Part shown: one piece after another, positions 36,352 to 44,879 of the stretch
How the letters are laid out: every line of letters starts with the position of its first letter
Position numbering within the stretch: the first letter of the stretch is position 1
Origin: Mariniblastus sp.
GTDB taxonomy: Bacteria > Planctomycetota > Planctomycetia > Pirellulales > Pirellulaceae
Direction of reading: 5' to 3'
Assembly: GCA_022447605.1 (NCBI GenBank)
Contig: JAKVBG010000009.1
Span: 1 to 64,000, forward strand
DNA: 64,000 nt
Made by a program: the position numbers and the translations under genes
Notes under the pieces: model-generated
Told to the model about the DNA's origin: nothing
The model's database searches: none
Seen by the model: only the letters and a program-made list of their open reading frames with translations

Positions 36352-37278
36352 TTGAACAGTCAAAAAGATGACAACAAAAACGAGGAGCTGCGGCCAACGG
36401 TCAACCTGGTACGGCAACAACTTGCCAGTTTGAGTCGATTTGGCTTGATGGACCTGCCGAAGCCCACGGGACGATGGGTGCTGGATGGGGAGCAGCCAGA
36501 CCTGGAGTCAGGGCAGCCTGTCAGCGAGGTACCCGGGCAAGCGGGCGAGCAGGAGGCAGCTGTCGGAGCCGACTCGGGAACCACGGCTGCAGCGGGCAAC
36601 ACTCAGACGGTTCCGTCCAGCCGTTTGCGCGGCGAGGCGACTACCGAAATGGATGTGGCACAAGGCGAAGTTGCCCGCTCACTACCGAGTGCGCCGTACC
36701 CGGACCTGGTCCCGCTGGATGAGCGGCCGCGGGAACTGGAGATTTTGTCGAACCAGGTGGCGAGCTGTGTCCGCTGCGCGGAGCTGTCGAGTTGCCGGAC
36801 TCAGACGGTTTTTGGAGTCGGCAATCCGGCCGCCCGCCTCTGTTTCCTGGGTGAGGGGCCTGGCGCGGAAGAAGACCGGCAGGGCGTGCCGTTTGTCGGA
36901 GCTGCCGGTCAATTGTTGGACAAGATCCTCGAGGCTTGCCGGATGCGCCGCGAGGATGTCTACATCATGAACTGCGTGAAATGCCGTCCCCCCGGCAACC
37001 GCAACCCGGACGGTGCTGAGTTGGATCATTGTTGGCCGTATGCTGTTGGCCAACTGGAAATATTGCAGCCCGAGTTCATCTGCTGCCTGGGAAGTGTCGC
37101 GGCCAAGACGCTGCTGGACACGCATTTGTCGATCGGCCGGCTGAGGCAGACCTTTCACGACTACCGTGGCAGCCGGGTGATGGTCACGTACCACCCGGCC
37201 TACCTGCTGAGGAACCCGGATGCCAAGAAATTGGTTTGGGACGACATGAAGCTGCTAATCCGGGAAATGGGGATTTAA
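36352..37278 (+). CDS. Uracil-DNA glycosylase, family 4-like, with N-terminal extension
   Basis: The C-terminal 190 residues are a family 4 (Fe-S) uracil-DNA glycosylase. The first cysteine pair is [11 protein letters not shown], the catalytic and uracil-binding motif is [20 protein letters not shown], and [12 protein letters not shown] with HCWPY supplies the other two cluster cysteines. [13 protein letters not shown] is motif B. It removes uracil from DNA after cytosine deamination. The 120-residue N-terminus is unusual: a conserved-looking start ([19 protein letters not shown]), then a low-complexity Gly/Ala/Glu-rich linker. The start TTG at 36352 is the first in-frame start codon after the upstream stop; no ATG lies before the conserved helix. 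Confidence 0.9.
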   Translation: MNSQKDDNKNEELRPTVNLVRQQLASLSRFGLMDLPKPTGRWVLDGEQPDLESGQPVSEVPGQAGEQEAAVGADSGTTAAAGNTQTVPSSRLRGEATTEMDVAQGEVARSLPSAPYPDLVPLDERPRELEILSNQVASCVRCAELSSCRTQTVFGVGNPAARLCFLGEGPGAEEDRQGVPFVGAAGQLLDKILEACRMRREDVYIMNCVKCRPPGNRNPDGAELDHCWPYAVGQLEILQPEFICCLGSVAAKTLLDTHLSIGRLRQTFHDYRGSRVMVTYHPAYLLRNPDAKKLVWDDMKLLIREMGI

Positions 37279-37583
37279 CCGTTTGCAGGGAAAAACCTGC
37301 ATGAAATGGCCTGCTCGGTCTCAAAACGGCAAAAATCCAGCCCTCAAAGCCGGGCTGGAACAACCGTCAAATTCCGGACGTCAGACGGTCTGATCCGAAA
37401 GAATACAGGGAAAAAAACCAATTTTCTTGCTGCAATCCTAAGCGGCAATTAACATTAAGAACGGAATCAAAATTACGTCGAAATAGATCTGTACAGGGCC
37501 TCGTCGTTAGTAGGCTTTGAACAATTGGATGCGTTCATCAGATAAACGCGCGATCAAACAGCTCTGACGGGAGAAAATACGAA
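37279..37583. other. Intergenic region with two hairpins
   Basis: The gap of 305 bases follows the glycosylase gene and precedes a DUF1598 gene. A stem CCAGCCC/GGGCTGG lies at 37337-37358 and has A-rich sequence on its left side, so it reads best as a terminator on the minus strand. It may be part of a bidirectional terminator. A second inverted repeat, TCAGAC-G-GTCTGA, lies at 37381-37393. The stretch 37410-37500 is AT-rich and could hold the DUF1598 promoter. No gene is visible. Confidence 0.45.
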
Positions 37584-38960
37584 ATGGCCAGTCGCCCTTA
37601 CCGGTTTGCAATCATGTCCATGGTGGTTGCCAGTCTTACCCTTTTAACTTCAATCGGTTTTTGCCAGCAGGATGCGGGTAGTGGTGGAATTGAGATTGAT
37701 GTGAATGGGATTCTGCATTCCCGCACCGTATTGGATCAGTCTGGCAAGTTGACGCGTCAGCGCCTCAATGCAGCCAAGTCCTCGCTGAATAAAGATCTCC
37801 AGAAACAGAGTCCGTTGCGGAAGATTTCCCTCAACCGACTGGAAGCAGAGATCAAAAAACTGCAGGCGGCCGGAAAACCGATTCCGGACGAGATGCGGTA
37901 CATGGCCGGTTTGAACCGGGTCACCCATGTCTTTTACTTCCCCGAAACCAAGGATATTGTCCTGGCCGGGCCCGCCGAGGGATTCTTCATTGATGGCAAC
38001 AACCGTGTTGTGGGAATAAAGAGTCGACAAGCTACCCTGCAACTGGAAGACATGATCGTCGCCCTGCGTGCTTTCGGGCCGGACACCCGTCCCACCGGCA
38101 TGATTTCCTGTTCTATCGACCCGACGCAGCAAGGGCTGCAGCAGATGAAAGTTGCCATGGCAGAAGTTCAGCAGAATTTCCGACCGGGTGACGAGCGACG
38201 CGTGGTCGAACTGTACAAGAATGCTTTGGGCCTGCAGGATGTCACGGTCAAAGGGGTGTCGCCCAAGACACACTTTGCTCGAGTCCTGGTGGATGCCGAC
38301 TACCATATGAAACTGATCGGGATCGGCCTGGAACAGCCTCCGGTTCGCATCACGAGTTTTATTGAAAAAGCCAAGCCGAACACGGTGGGCAAGAACTCGC
38401 TGCAACGTTGGTACTTTGAGCCGGATTACAGCTATGTCACAGTTTCGGCCGATGAGACGGCCATGATGATGGACGGCGGCAGTGTCAAGCTGATCGGTGA
38501 AGATGAGCGGGTCAGTGCCAAGGGTCAACGCTCCGGTACCGGAGGGATGAACCGAGCCAGCCAGGGTTTCTGCCGTTCGTTTACCAAGATGTACAACTCG
38601 CTTTCTGAAAAGAACCCTCTGTATGCGGAACTGCGGAACTTGATCGATATGTCGGTCGCTGCGGCTTTCATCCAGGAAATGGATATGTATAGTGACGCCG
38701 GTTGGAGCATGGAATTGTTTGGTAACGAGGAACTTTTCCCGGTTGAAAAGTACAACGCTCCCAAGCATGTTGAGCCAGCAGTGAACGCGGTCTGGAAAGG
38801 GGACTTTTTCATGACACCGATTGGTGGTGGCGTGCAGTTCCAACCTCGCTTGGCGATTTCTGCGGACTACATGATGGTCGATGAAAAAGGCGAAGTCATG
38901 GAAACGAAGAAGACGATCAAAGTCGAAGACCTGACCGACGGCCAATGGTGGTGGGACTAG
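37584..38960 (+). CDS. Exported DUF1598 family protein
   Basis: This 458-residue protein has a signal peptide (FAIMSMVVASLTLLTSIGFC, followed by QQDAG). The signature of DUF1598, a family mainly found in planctomycetes, is seen in ELYKNALGLQDVTVKGVSPK and HFARVLVDADYHMKLIGIGL. A later conserved part is LQRWYFEPDYSYVTVSADET. The function is unknown. The distribution and the signal peptide suggest a periplasmic or envelope role. It is the only gene of its transcript, with a terminator 26 bases after the stop codon. Confidence 0.88.
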   Translation: MASRPYRFAIMSMVVASLTLLTSIGFCQQDAGSGGIEIDVNGILHSRTVLDQSGKLTRQRLNAAKSSLNKDLQKQSPLRKISLNRLEAEIKKLQAAGKPIPDEMRYMAGLNRVTHVFYFPETKDIVLAGPAEGFFIDGNNRVVGIKSRQATLQLEDMIVALRAFGPDTRPTGMISCSIDPTQQGLQQMKVAMAEVQQNFRPGDERRVVELYKNALGLQDVTVKGVSPKTHFARVLVDADYHMKLIGIGLEQPPVRITSFIEKAKPNTVGKNSLQRWYFEPDYSYVTVSADETAMMMDGGSVKLIGEDERVSAKGQRSGTGGMNRASQGFCRSFTKMYNSLSEKNPLYAELRNLIDMSVAAAFIQEMDMYSDAGWSMELFGNEELFPVEKYNAPKHVEPAVNAVWKGDFFMTPIGGGVQFQPRLAISADYMMVDEKGEVMETKKTIKVEDLTDGQWWWD

Positions 38961-39293
38961 GTTCTGCGATTTAAATTGAGAATTTCAAGGCGGCCATTCG
39001 GTCGCCTTTTTTGTTGGGGCAGTTTGGTCCGGGACGAACCTGCCAGGGGTGATCGTCGGTTTGCTGTAAAAAACACGAGTATTTTTGGCAGGCCTGTGAG
39101 AATCCTCCAAACATCGGGGTTTCCCGGACGAAAAACAATGGACGGTCTGAAGGCACCGCTTGGATCTTGTCGGGAACTTAATCAAAATGGCCTGTACGAC
39201 CGTTCTGTTTGGGATTCTAATTCGGTCGTGCTCGGCCGAGAGTTTGTCAGGCCATTTCAATGTATGTTCGTTTGCGAATTTTACGCTTGAATC
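38961..39293. other. Intergenic region between DUF1598 and App1-like genes
   Basis: Of these 333 bases only the terminator at 38987-39014 is clear. A seven-base inverted repeat, CCTGCCA/TGGCAGG, brackets 39039-39092. The remaining bases show no supported gene; a short open frame at 38976-39290 has no protein character. Confidence 0.45.
38987..39014 (+). terminator. Rho-independent terminator of the DUF1598 gene
   Basis: AAGGCGGCC pairs with GGTCGCCTT around the loop ATTC, and a run of Ts follows immediately. Confidence 0.85.
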
Positions 39294-40373
39294 ATGATCA
39301 AAATTGGCAGGTCGAGTAACTTGTCTGCACAAATCGTTACCTACCCGACTTACGGATTCCAGACGGACAGCCTGGGTTGGCGGATCCACATTGCCGGTGT
39401 CGCTTTCCAGACCGCTCCCCCGACGCTGCGCCAAAGGATGCTGGTCAAGATGCTCGGCAAAACGATGAAGCTGGATGACGAATCGCTCCGTTGTGAGATT
39501 TTCCGGGACCGTGTCTCGCCCTTCCTGGTGGAAGCCGAGAAAGGACTCGAAATGCAGGTCACCGTGGGTGAAACGACCGTGCCATTGAGGAAGCGGACCC
39601 GTAAAAACGGACACTTTTTTGGTGCTCCCCGGTTTCACCAGTCGACGATCAGCGAGGTAGCCAGGACGGATGAATTCGGCCGACAGCGAGTGCCTTACTC
39701 GATCTCGACCGTCGACGGGGACAGGGCGGTCGTCGAAGGGGTCGCCCATTTGATCCCGCCGCAGGGCATTTCGGTCATCTCCGATATTGACGACACGATC
39801 AAGGAAACCCGGGTGGTCGATCGCCGTGAATTGCTGATCAATACATTTTTGAGGGATTTTCGATCGGTTTCTGGCATGGCGGATGTCTACCGTGATTGGC
39901 ATGCCAACGGTGCCGAATTCCATTATGTTTCTTCCAGTCCCTGGCAATTGTTCGATCCACTGCATAAACACCAACGCGATCACGGCTTCCCCAGCGGCAC
40001 CATGCACCTGCGGAATTTCAGGTTGCGTGACCAGTTGCTGAAGCGGGTGATGATGATCCGGCGCCGCGGTAAGGCGACTGCCATCCACCGCATGTTGAAG
40101 GACCTGCCCGAGCGCAAATTCATTCTGGTCGGGGATTCGGCCGAGAAGGACCCGGAAATCTACTTGAAGGTCTGGCGACGCCACCCGGGACAGGTCAGCG
40201 GGATCTTCATCCGGGACCTTCAGGAGCGACCGATGATTGACGAGAGAACCCGCAAGTTGATCCAGTCGTCCAACGGCCATTCGATCTGTACGATTTTCAA
40301 GGATGCCGAGACGCTGGCCCGGGACGCCACCCGGATTTTTTCAGGGTTCACCGCTGCGCACGCGGTTTCCTGA
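39294..40373 (+). CDS. App1-like phosphatidate phosphatase (DUF2183)
   Basis: This 359-residue protein has the DUF2183 catalytic domain of yeast App1, a Mg-dependent lipid phosphatase of the HAD type. The DxDxT motif is VISDIDDTIKET, and the HAD partners include YVSSSPWQLFDP and KFILVGDSAEKDPEIYLKVW. No signal peptide or membrane segment is seen, so it would work at the cytosolic face. Members occur scattered in bacteria. The start ATG is at 39294. It lies between a DUF1598 gene and rpsD on the same strand, with no sign of an operon. Confidence 0.88.
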   Translation: MIKIGRSSNLSAQIVTYPTYGFQTDSLGWRIHIAGVAFQTAPPTLRQRMLVKMLGKTMKLDDESLRCEIFRDRVSPFLVEAEKGLEMQVTVGETTVPLRKRTRKNGHFFGAPRFHQSTISEVARTDEFGRQRVPYSISTVDGDRAVVEGVAHLIPPQGISVISDIDDTIKETRVVDRRELLINTFLRDFRSVSGMADVYRDWHANGAEFHYVSSSPWQLFDPLHKHQRDHGFPSGTMHLRNFRLRDQLLKRVMMIRRRGKATAIHRMLKDLPERKFILVGDSAEKDPEIYLKVWRRHPGQVSGIFIRDLQERPMIDERTRKLIQSSNGHSICTIFKDAETLARDATRIFSGFTAAHAVS

Positions 40374-40671
40374 TACCTGATACGTCGGTCCCAGTTCGAT
40401 CATCGGTCTGAAGTGCCCCGAACGGCTGGAAGTTGGGCATGGGATACTGCCGGTTACGATCGTGGCCCACGGCTATTTTCCCCCTTGTGGAACGTGGGGA
40501 AATTGGGGAAAATTGGTCTCCAATTCGAACTGACGACTCTGCCACGGCCCGGATGACTGATCGATGTTTCCGGGCGAACTTTTTGCCGAAGCCCAGTCGG
40601 GCGAGAGCGGCAATGCCGGCATCTGTTTGCTGGGTGGGCAGCGCGCGGTCTACACGACAGGAACAAGTCTC
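40374..40671. other. Long leader region upstream of rpsD
   Basis: Nearly 300 bases precede rpsD. Ribosomal protein S4 commonly represses its own mRNA by binding a leader structure, but I could not find a clear pseudoknot here by eye. Nothing else is seen. Confidence 0.35.
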
Positions 40672-41286
40672 ATGGCTCGATATACTGGCCCCAAGGGTCG
40701 AGTGAATCGTCGGCTCCAAACGCTGATCTATGAAAACAGTGGAGCCTCCCGCGCTCTTGAGAAGCGCGGAAATCAACCACCCGGAATGCATATCCGCGGA
40801 AGACGCCCATCCAACTACGGGATGGCGTTGATGGAGAAGCAGAAGATCAAGCACTACTACGGGTTTGGTGAACGACAACTGCGGCGTTACTTTGACAAGG
40901 CGACGCGCGCCAAGGGAAATACGGGTGAGAACCTGCTGTTGATATGTGAACAACGGCTCGACAACGTCGTTCGCCGAGTGGGACTGGCCAAGACGCGTCC
41001 CCAGGCCAGACAGGGAATTGCCCACGGCCATTTTCGCGTGAATGGCGTCAAGGTTGACAAGCCGTCCTACATGTTGCGTCCCGGGGATGTCATTACGGTC
41101 AGGAATCGTGAAAACGTTTTGAAGCTGTACCACGGAATCCGTGAACAGGGCGTCGAGGGCGAAGGTATCGAGTGGGTCAGTTTCGACACCGAGTCATTGA
41201 CGGCCACCGTGCAGGGAGTTCCCAGTGGCAGCGATATCAGTTTGCCGGTAGACGCCAATACGGTCGTCGAATTCCTGTCGCGTTAA
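40672..41286 (+). CDS. rpsD: 30S ribosomal protein S4
   Basis: S4 is a primary 16S rRNA binder in 30S assembly. The 204-residue protein begins ARYTGPKGRVNRRLQTLIYE, and has RPSNYGMALMEKQKIKHYYG plus an S4 RNA-binding domain (RLDNVVRRVGLAKTRPQARQ, GHFRVNGVKVDKPSYMLRPG). The N-terminal cysteine zinc knuckle of some S4 proteins is absent. The gene stands alone, not in the S13-S11-S4-rpoA operon order, as in other planctomycetes. I use the ATG at 40672, because the open frame starts at 40564 without S4 homology. A strong terminator lies 20 bases after the stop codon. Confidence 0.95.
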   Translation: MARYTGPKGRVNRRLQTLIYENSGASRALEKRGNQPPGMHIRGRRPSNYGMALMEKQKIKHYYGFGERQLRRYFDKATRAKGNTGENLLLICEQRLDNVVRRVGLAKTRPQARQGIAHGHFRVNGVKVDKPSYMLRPGDVITVRNRENVLKLYHGIREQGVEGEGIEWVSFDTESLTATVQGVPSGSDISLPVDANTVVEFLSR

Positions 41287-41307
41287 CAGATAAATTAGCA
41301 AGGGATA

Positions 41308-41342
41308 AACGGCGAGTCACATGTGACTGGCCGTTTTTTTTG
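41308..41342 (+). terminator. Strong terminator after rpsD
   Basis: AACGGC pairs with GCCGTT around an inner perfect palindrome AGTCACATGTGACT, and a run of seven to eight Ts follows. It separates rpsD from lpdA. Confidence 0.9.
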
Positions 41343-41353
41343 GGTGATTCAAT

Positions 41354-42775
41354 ATGCATACGAAACTGGTTGTGATTGGTGGCGGCCCCGGTGGCTACGC
41401 GGCAGCGTTCCTGGCCGCGGACGTGGGAATCGAGGTAACCTTGATCGAGGCGGCTGGCCGCATGGGCGGAACCTGCCTGTTGCGGGGCTGTATCCCGTCC
41501 AAGGCGCTGCTTCATGTGGCCCGGGTCATCTCTGAGGCAGAAGAAATGGGCGAGGACTGGGGAGTTGATTTCGGCAGTCCCCGGATCGAATTGGCCCAAT
41601 TGCGGGAACGCAAGGAGAAAGTGATCAGCACCCTGTCGGGTGGGTTGGGCCAATTGGCCAAACGCAGGAACGTGACCGTGATCAAGGCCCACGCACGTTT
41701 CCTGGATGCCAACACGCTGTCCCTTGAGGGGGGTGACGACACGATCCCGGAAAGCAAGCAGTTGACATTTGACCAGTGTATCGTGGCCAGCGGCAGCATT
41801 CCTGCCATGCCGGGCGCTTTCGATATCGGTTCCGATCGCGTGATGGACTCTACCGGCGCTCTCGAACTGGCCGATATTCCAGGCTCGATGCTGGTGGTCG
41901 GTGGCGGCTATATCGGTTTGGAGATGGGGACGGTTTACGCTGGTCTGGGAACGGACGTCAGCGTGGTTGAATTACAGGACGGGCTGTTGATGGGCGCCGA
42001 CCGCGACCTGGTCCGCCCGCTGCACCGCCGTTTGAAGCAGCTGTTCCAGGATCGCATCTTCCTGAACACGAAGGTAGGTAGCATTTCGTTGGACGGCGAA
42101 CAGGTGGCCGTGACGTTCGAGGGACCCGACAAGTTCGGCACCGAGCGGTACGACCGTGTGCTGGTCTCGGTTGGCCGTCGCCCCAACACGTTTGATCTGG
42201 GCCTGGAAAACGTAGGGGTTCAACTCGATCAACGTGGGTTTATCCTGCATGATGACCAGATGCGAACCGACGTTCCCAATATCTTTGTGATTGGCGATGC
42301 GGCGGGTGAACCGATGCTGGCCCACAAGGCGAACCATGAAGGCCGCTTGGCGGTTGAGGTGATTCACGGGCAACCGGTGCGGTTTGATAAGCGAGCCATC
42401 CCTGCCGTGGTCTTTACCGATCCCGAGATTGCCTGGAGCGGGATCACGGTCGAGGAGGCGAAAGCCGAAGGTGTCGCGCACGAAGTTTGCATCTACCCCT
42501 GGGCAGCCAGTGGCCGGGCCCAGGCGTTGGGCCGGACCGAGGGGCTGACCAAGTGGATTGTCGACCCGGAGACGGAGAGGGTACTCGGCTGTGGCATTGT
42601 CGGGCCAGGGGCCGGTGAGTTGATCGCCGAAGCGACCCTGGCCATCGAGATGGGTTGCGTGGTTCGGGACATTGCCGAGACGATCCATGCGCATCCCACG
42701 CTGAGTGAAACGATGATGAATGCCAGCGAGGTGTTCTATGGGACGGCGACCGAGATCTACAAACCCAAAAAGTGA
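41354..42775 (+). CDS. lpdA: Dihydrolipoyl dehydrogenase
   Basis: This flavoprotein (E3) reoxidises dihydrolipoyl groups of the pyruvate and 2-oxoglutarate dehydrogenase complexes. It has the FAD Rossmann motif VIGGGPGGYAAAFLAADVG, the redox-active disulfide GGTCLLRGCIPSKALLH (with LLRG between the cysteines rather than the common LNVG) and the NAD motif LVVGGGYIGLEMGTVYAGLG. IFVIGDAAGEPMLAHKA and the catalytic His-Glu pair in IHAHPTLSETM complete it. The 473-residue length is usual. It lies upstream of map. The E1 and E2 components are not nearby. Confidence 0.94.
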   Translation: MHTKLVVIGGGPGGYAAAFLAADVGIEVTLIEAAGRMGGTCLLRGCIPSKALLHVARVISEAEEMGEDWGVDFGSPRIELAQLRERKEKVISTLSGGLGQLAKRRNVTVIKAHARFLDANTLSLEGGDDTIPESKQLTFDQCIVASGSIPAMPGAFDIGSDRVMDSTGALELADIPGSMLVVGGGYIGLEMGTVYAGLGTDVSVVELQDGLLMGADRDLVRPLHRRLKQLFQDRIFLNTKVGSISLDGEQVAVTFEGPDKFGTERYDRVLVSVGRRPNTFDLGLENVGVQLDQRGFILHDDQMRTDVPNIFVIGDAAGEPMLAHKANHEGRLAVEVIHGQPVRFDKRAIPAVVFTDPEIAWSGITVEEAKAEGVAHEVCIYPWAASGRAQALGRTEGLTKWIVDPETERVLGCGIVGPGAGELIAEATLAIEMGCVVRDIAETIHAHPTLSETMMNASEVFYGTATEIYKPKK

Positions 42776-42817
42776 CCCTTGCCAGCGCGGCAGGACGGTC
42801 CGGAAAGAAGCGGTAAC

Positions 42818-43669
42818 GTGGCTCCCTCCGGTGTGAAACGGGTGCTCAGATCACCCCGCGAAATCAAGCTGATGCGGGCCGCCGGCCTGGTCGTATGGCA
42901 GGCGCACCAGGCGGCCGCCAGGATCCTGCAACCGGGCGTCACTACTGCCGAACTGAACGCGGCGTATCGCGATACGTTTGCCCGTTGCGGTGCCGAGCCG
43001 CTCTTCCTCGGTTACGGGGGGCCGCCCCCCTTCCCGGCGGAAACCTGCATTTCGATCAACGAGGAAGTGGTTCACGGTATCCCCGGGCCGAGAGTGATCA
43101 AAGCGGGGGACCTTATTTCTCTTGATACGGGTTGTCGCCTGGCGGGTTGGTGTGGCGATGCCGCCGTTACCCATGCGGTCGGTCCGATCTCGGCAACCGA
43201 TCAAAAACTGCTGGACGTCACGCTGGGGACATTGAATCTGGCCGTCGAGTTGATGGCCACTTGTAACCTGTGGAGCCAGGTCGCCCGGGAAATGGAAGCG
43301 CTGGTCAAAGACTCCGGGTTTTTCGTCGTTGAAGAGATGGTGGGGCATGGGATCGGGCAGAACCTGCATGAACCTCCCCAGGTGCCGAACTATTTCAGCG
43401 AGGCCTTGGCGGGCTCGGAAGATTTTGATTTACGGCCGGGCGTCGTCCTGGCCATTGAGCCGATGGTCAATATCGGTACGCAGAAGATCGTCTGCCTGGA
43501 TGACGGTTGGACCCTGGTCACTGGGGATGGCCAGGCGAGTGCGCATTTCGAGCATACCATCGCGATCACAGCCGACGGCCCGCGGAGGCTGACCGGGCCT
43601 CCTGTCGCGGACGAAATGTCGGGATTGCCTGACTGGCTGCAGGATGCCGAGCGGTGGGTCACCTGGTAA
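42818..43669 (+). CDS. map: Methionine aminopeptidase, type I
   Basis: This metalloprotease removes the initiator methionine. Metal ligands are present: the two Asp in SLDTGCRLAGWCGDAAV, the His in VGHGIGQNLHEPPQVPNY, the Glu in VLAIEPM and the Glu in AHFEHTIAIT. The N-terminal conserved block is LRSPREIKLMRAAGLVVWQA. I start at the GTG at 42818 with GGAAAGAAG upstream, because the TTG at 42779 gives a non-homologous extension; this yields 283 residues. The last 30 residues are extra. It follows lpdA by 42 bases and probably shares its transcript. Confidence 0.94.
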   Translation: MAPSGVKRVLRSPREIKLMRAAGLVVWQAHQAAARILQPGVTTAELNAAYRDTFARCGAEPLFLGYGGPPPFPAETCISINEEVVHGIPGPRVIKAGDLISLDTGCRLAGWCGDAAVTHAVGPISATDQKLLDVTLGTLNLAVELMATCNLWSQVAREMEALVKDSGFFVVEEMVGHGIGQNLHEPPQVPNYFSEALAGSEDFDLRPGVVLAIEPMVNIGTQKIVCLDDGWTLVTGDGQASAHFEHTIAITADGPRRLTGPPVADEMSGLPDWLQDAERWVTW

Positions 43670-43700
43670 GGAGGGTGTAACCGTTTGCCCTTCCGTTTGC

Positions 43701-43742
43701 CTTGAGCCGATTTCCTTGAGCCGATTTCCTTGAGCCGATTCC
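43701..43742. repeat. Three tandem copies of a 14-bp unit
   Basis: CTTGAGCCGATTTC is repeated at 43701-43714 and 43715-43728, with a third copy one base different at 43729-43742. The array lies between the convergent ends of map and the TPR lipoprotein gene and abuts the latter's stop codon. Confidence 0.9.
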
Positions 43743-44825
43743 CTACTTGATCTCGTTCCTGATTTCCTCGGCCACACGAGTTGGACCCGGTTCTGCCTCG
43801 GCTTGTCGTTTGGCAATCTTCTGCCGGGTGGTCGCGGCCAAATCGGAATCCCCGTTGGCTTCCTGCACCTGGGCCAACGTCGTCAGGTTTTCGACCGTTT
43901 CTCCTTCCATGGCAATTGCCTTTTCGATCAGTTCCAGACCCTCGGCGGGCCGGGTAAATTCCGGGTCAGGGCAACTGGCCAACAACCCGGCTGCCTGGCG
44001 GTAGGCGGCCGGCAGCGGGTCGACCTTGGTTGCCTGCAGGTAACAGTCGTAGGCGGCCTGCCAATTGCCTAACTTCTGTTCCGCTTCACCGCAGTTGTAC
44101 TTGGCGACCTGGTTCAAGGGGGCCAATTGGCGGGCCAAACGGTAGTCAGTCAGCGCGGCCTGGTAATCCTCGCTGGCAAACTGGCAGTGTCCCCGGCCGG
44201 TGTAGGCTTGGGCATCGGCCGGGTCGGCTGCGATGACCTTGGAATAGCATTCAATCGCGGACGGGTAATCGGACATGGCAGATTGAACCTCGGCCAGGTT
44301 GAACCAGCCTGCCAGGTGGTCCGGTTGCTGTTGGGTGACGTGTTCAAAATCCTCACGGGCCTTTTCCAAGTTGCCGTCACGGACCATCACCATCCCGCGT
44401 CCCAGGTAGGCTCGCCAGCGGGAAGCGTCCCGCGCGGTCGATTGGTCAAAATCGGTCTTGGCCTGTGCCAGAACGATTTGGCTCTGTTCGCGGTTGCCCG
44501 CGGCCAGGAAAGCGTCGGCCAGGTCGAAGCGGCTGAAACCGCGACGGCAGAGGGCCCAGGAAGCGAGGGAATTGACATACTCCCGCTCCTTGTCCGCCAG
44601 GTCGAGCTGCAGGATCGACTGGCATTGCCGGTCAATCTCCGAGTATTCAGTCGCTTTCTTGGCCGACTGGGTCAGCGCGTAAACGGCAGCAATCTGGTCC
44701 TTGACCGATACCTCTCCTGCCGACTCAACGGGGCTGAGTACCTGGGCCGTGGCTCGTTCGTTTGAGCTGATCCAGCAGCCTGCCAAAATCATCGACAGGA
44801 ACGTCGTGGTCGTGTTCAATTTCAC
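43743..44825 (-). CDS. TPR-repeat lipoprotein
   Basis: This 360-residue protein starts with a short signal and an ILAGC lipobox (Cys about residue 17), so it is predicted to be a membrane-anchored lipoprotein. An alternative is signal peptidase I cleavage after ATA, before Q. About residues 100-320 contain at least five TPR units, for example ASRWRAYLGRGMVMVRDGNL, LAGWFNLAEVQSAMSDYPSA and AQAYTGRGHCQFASEDYQAA. Such proteins form scaffolds. The start is GTG at 44823-44825 with a GGAGGGAAG site 5 bases upstream. It is 54 bases downstream of fumC on the same strand, so it may be the second gene of that transcript. No partner is evident. Confidence 0.88.
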   Translation of the reverse strand: MKLNTTTTFLSMILAGCWISSNERATAQVLSPVESAGEVSVKDQIAAVYALTQSAKKATEYSEIDRQCQSILQLDLADKEREYVNSLASWALCRRGFSRFDLADAFLAAGNREQSQIVLAQAKTDFDQSTARDASRWRAYLGRGMVMVRDGNLEKAREDFEHVTQQQPDHLAGWFNLAEVQSAMSDYPSAIECYSKVIAADPADAQAYTGRGHCQFASEDYQAALTDYRLARQLAPLNQVAKYNCGEAEQKLGNWQAAYDCYLQATKVDPLPAAYRQAAGLLASCPDPEFTRPAEGLELIEKAIAMEGETVENLTTLAQVQEANGDSDLAATTRQKIAKRQAEAEPGPTRVAEEIRNEIK

Positions 44826-44879
44826 CGTCTTCCCTCCATGGAATTTACTGTTTTCTGTTTTGTTGATGATCCTTCGTGA

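Noticed and set aside
37650-38945. A minus-strand open frame of 431 residues
   Set aside because: It is antisense to the DUF1598 gene, which has a signal peptide, a terminator and family motifs. The antisense frame has none.
38985-40280. A minus-strand open frame of 431 residues
   Set aside because: It is antisense to the App1-like phosphatase gene and has no motif of its own.
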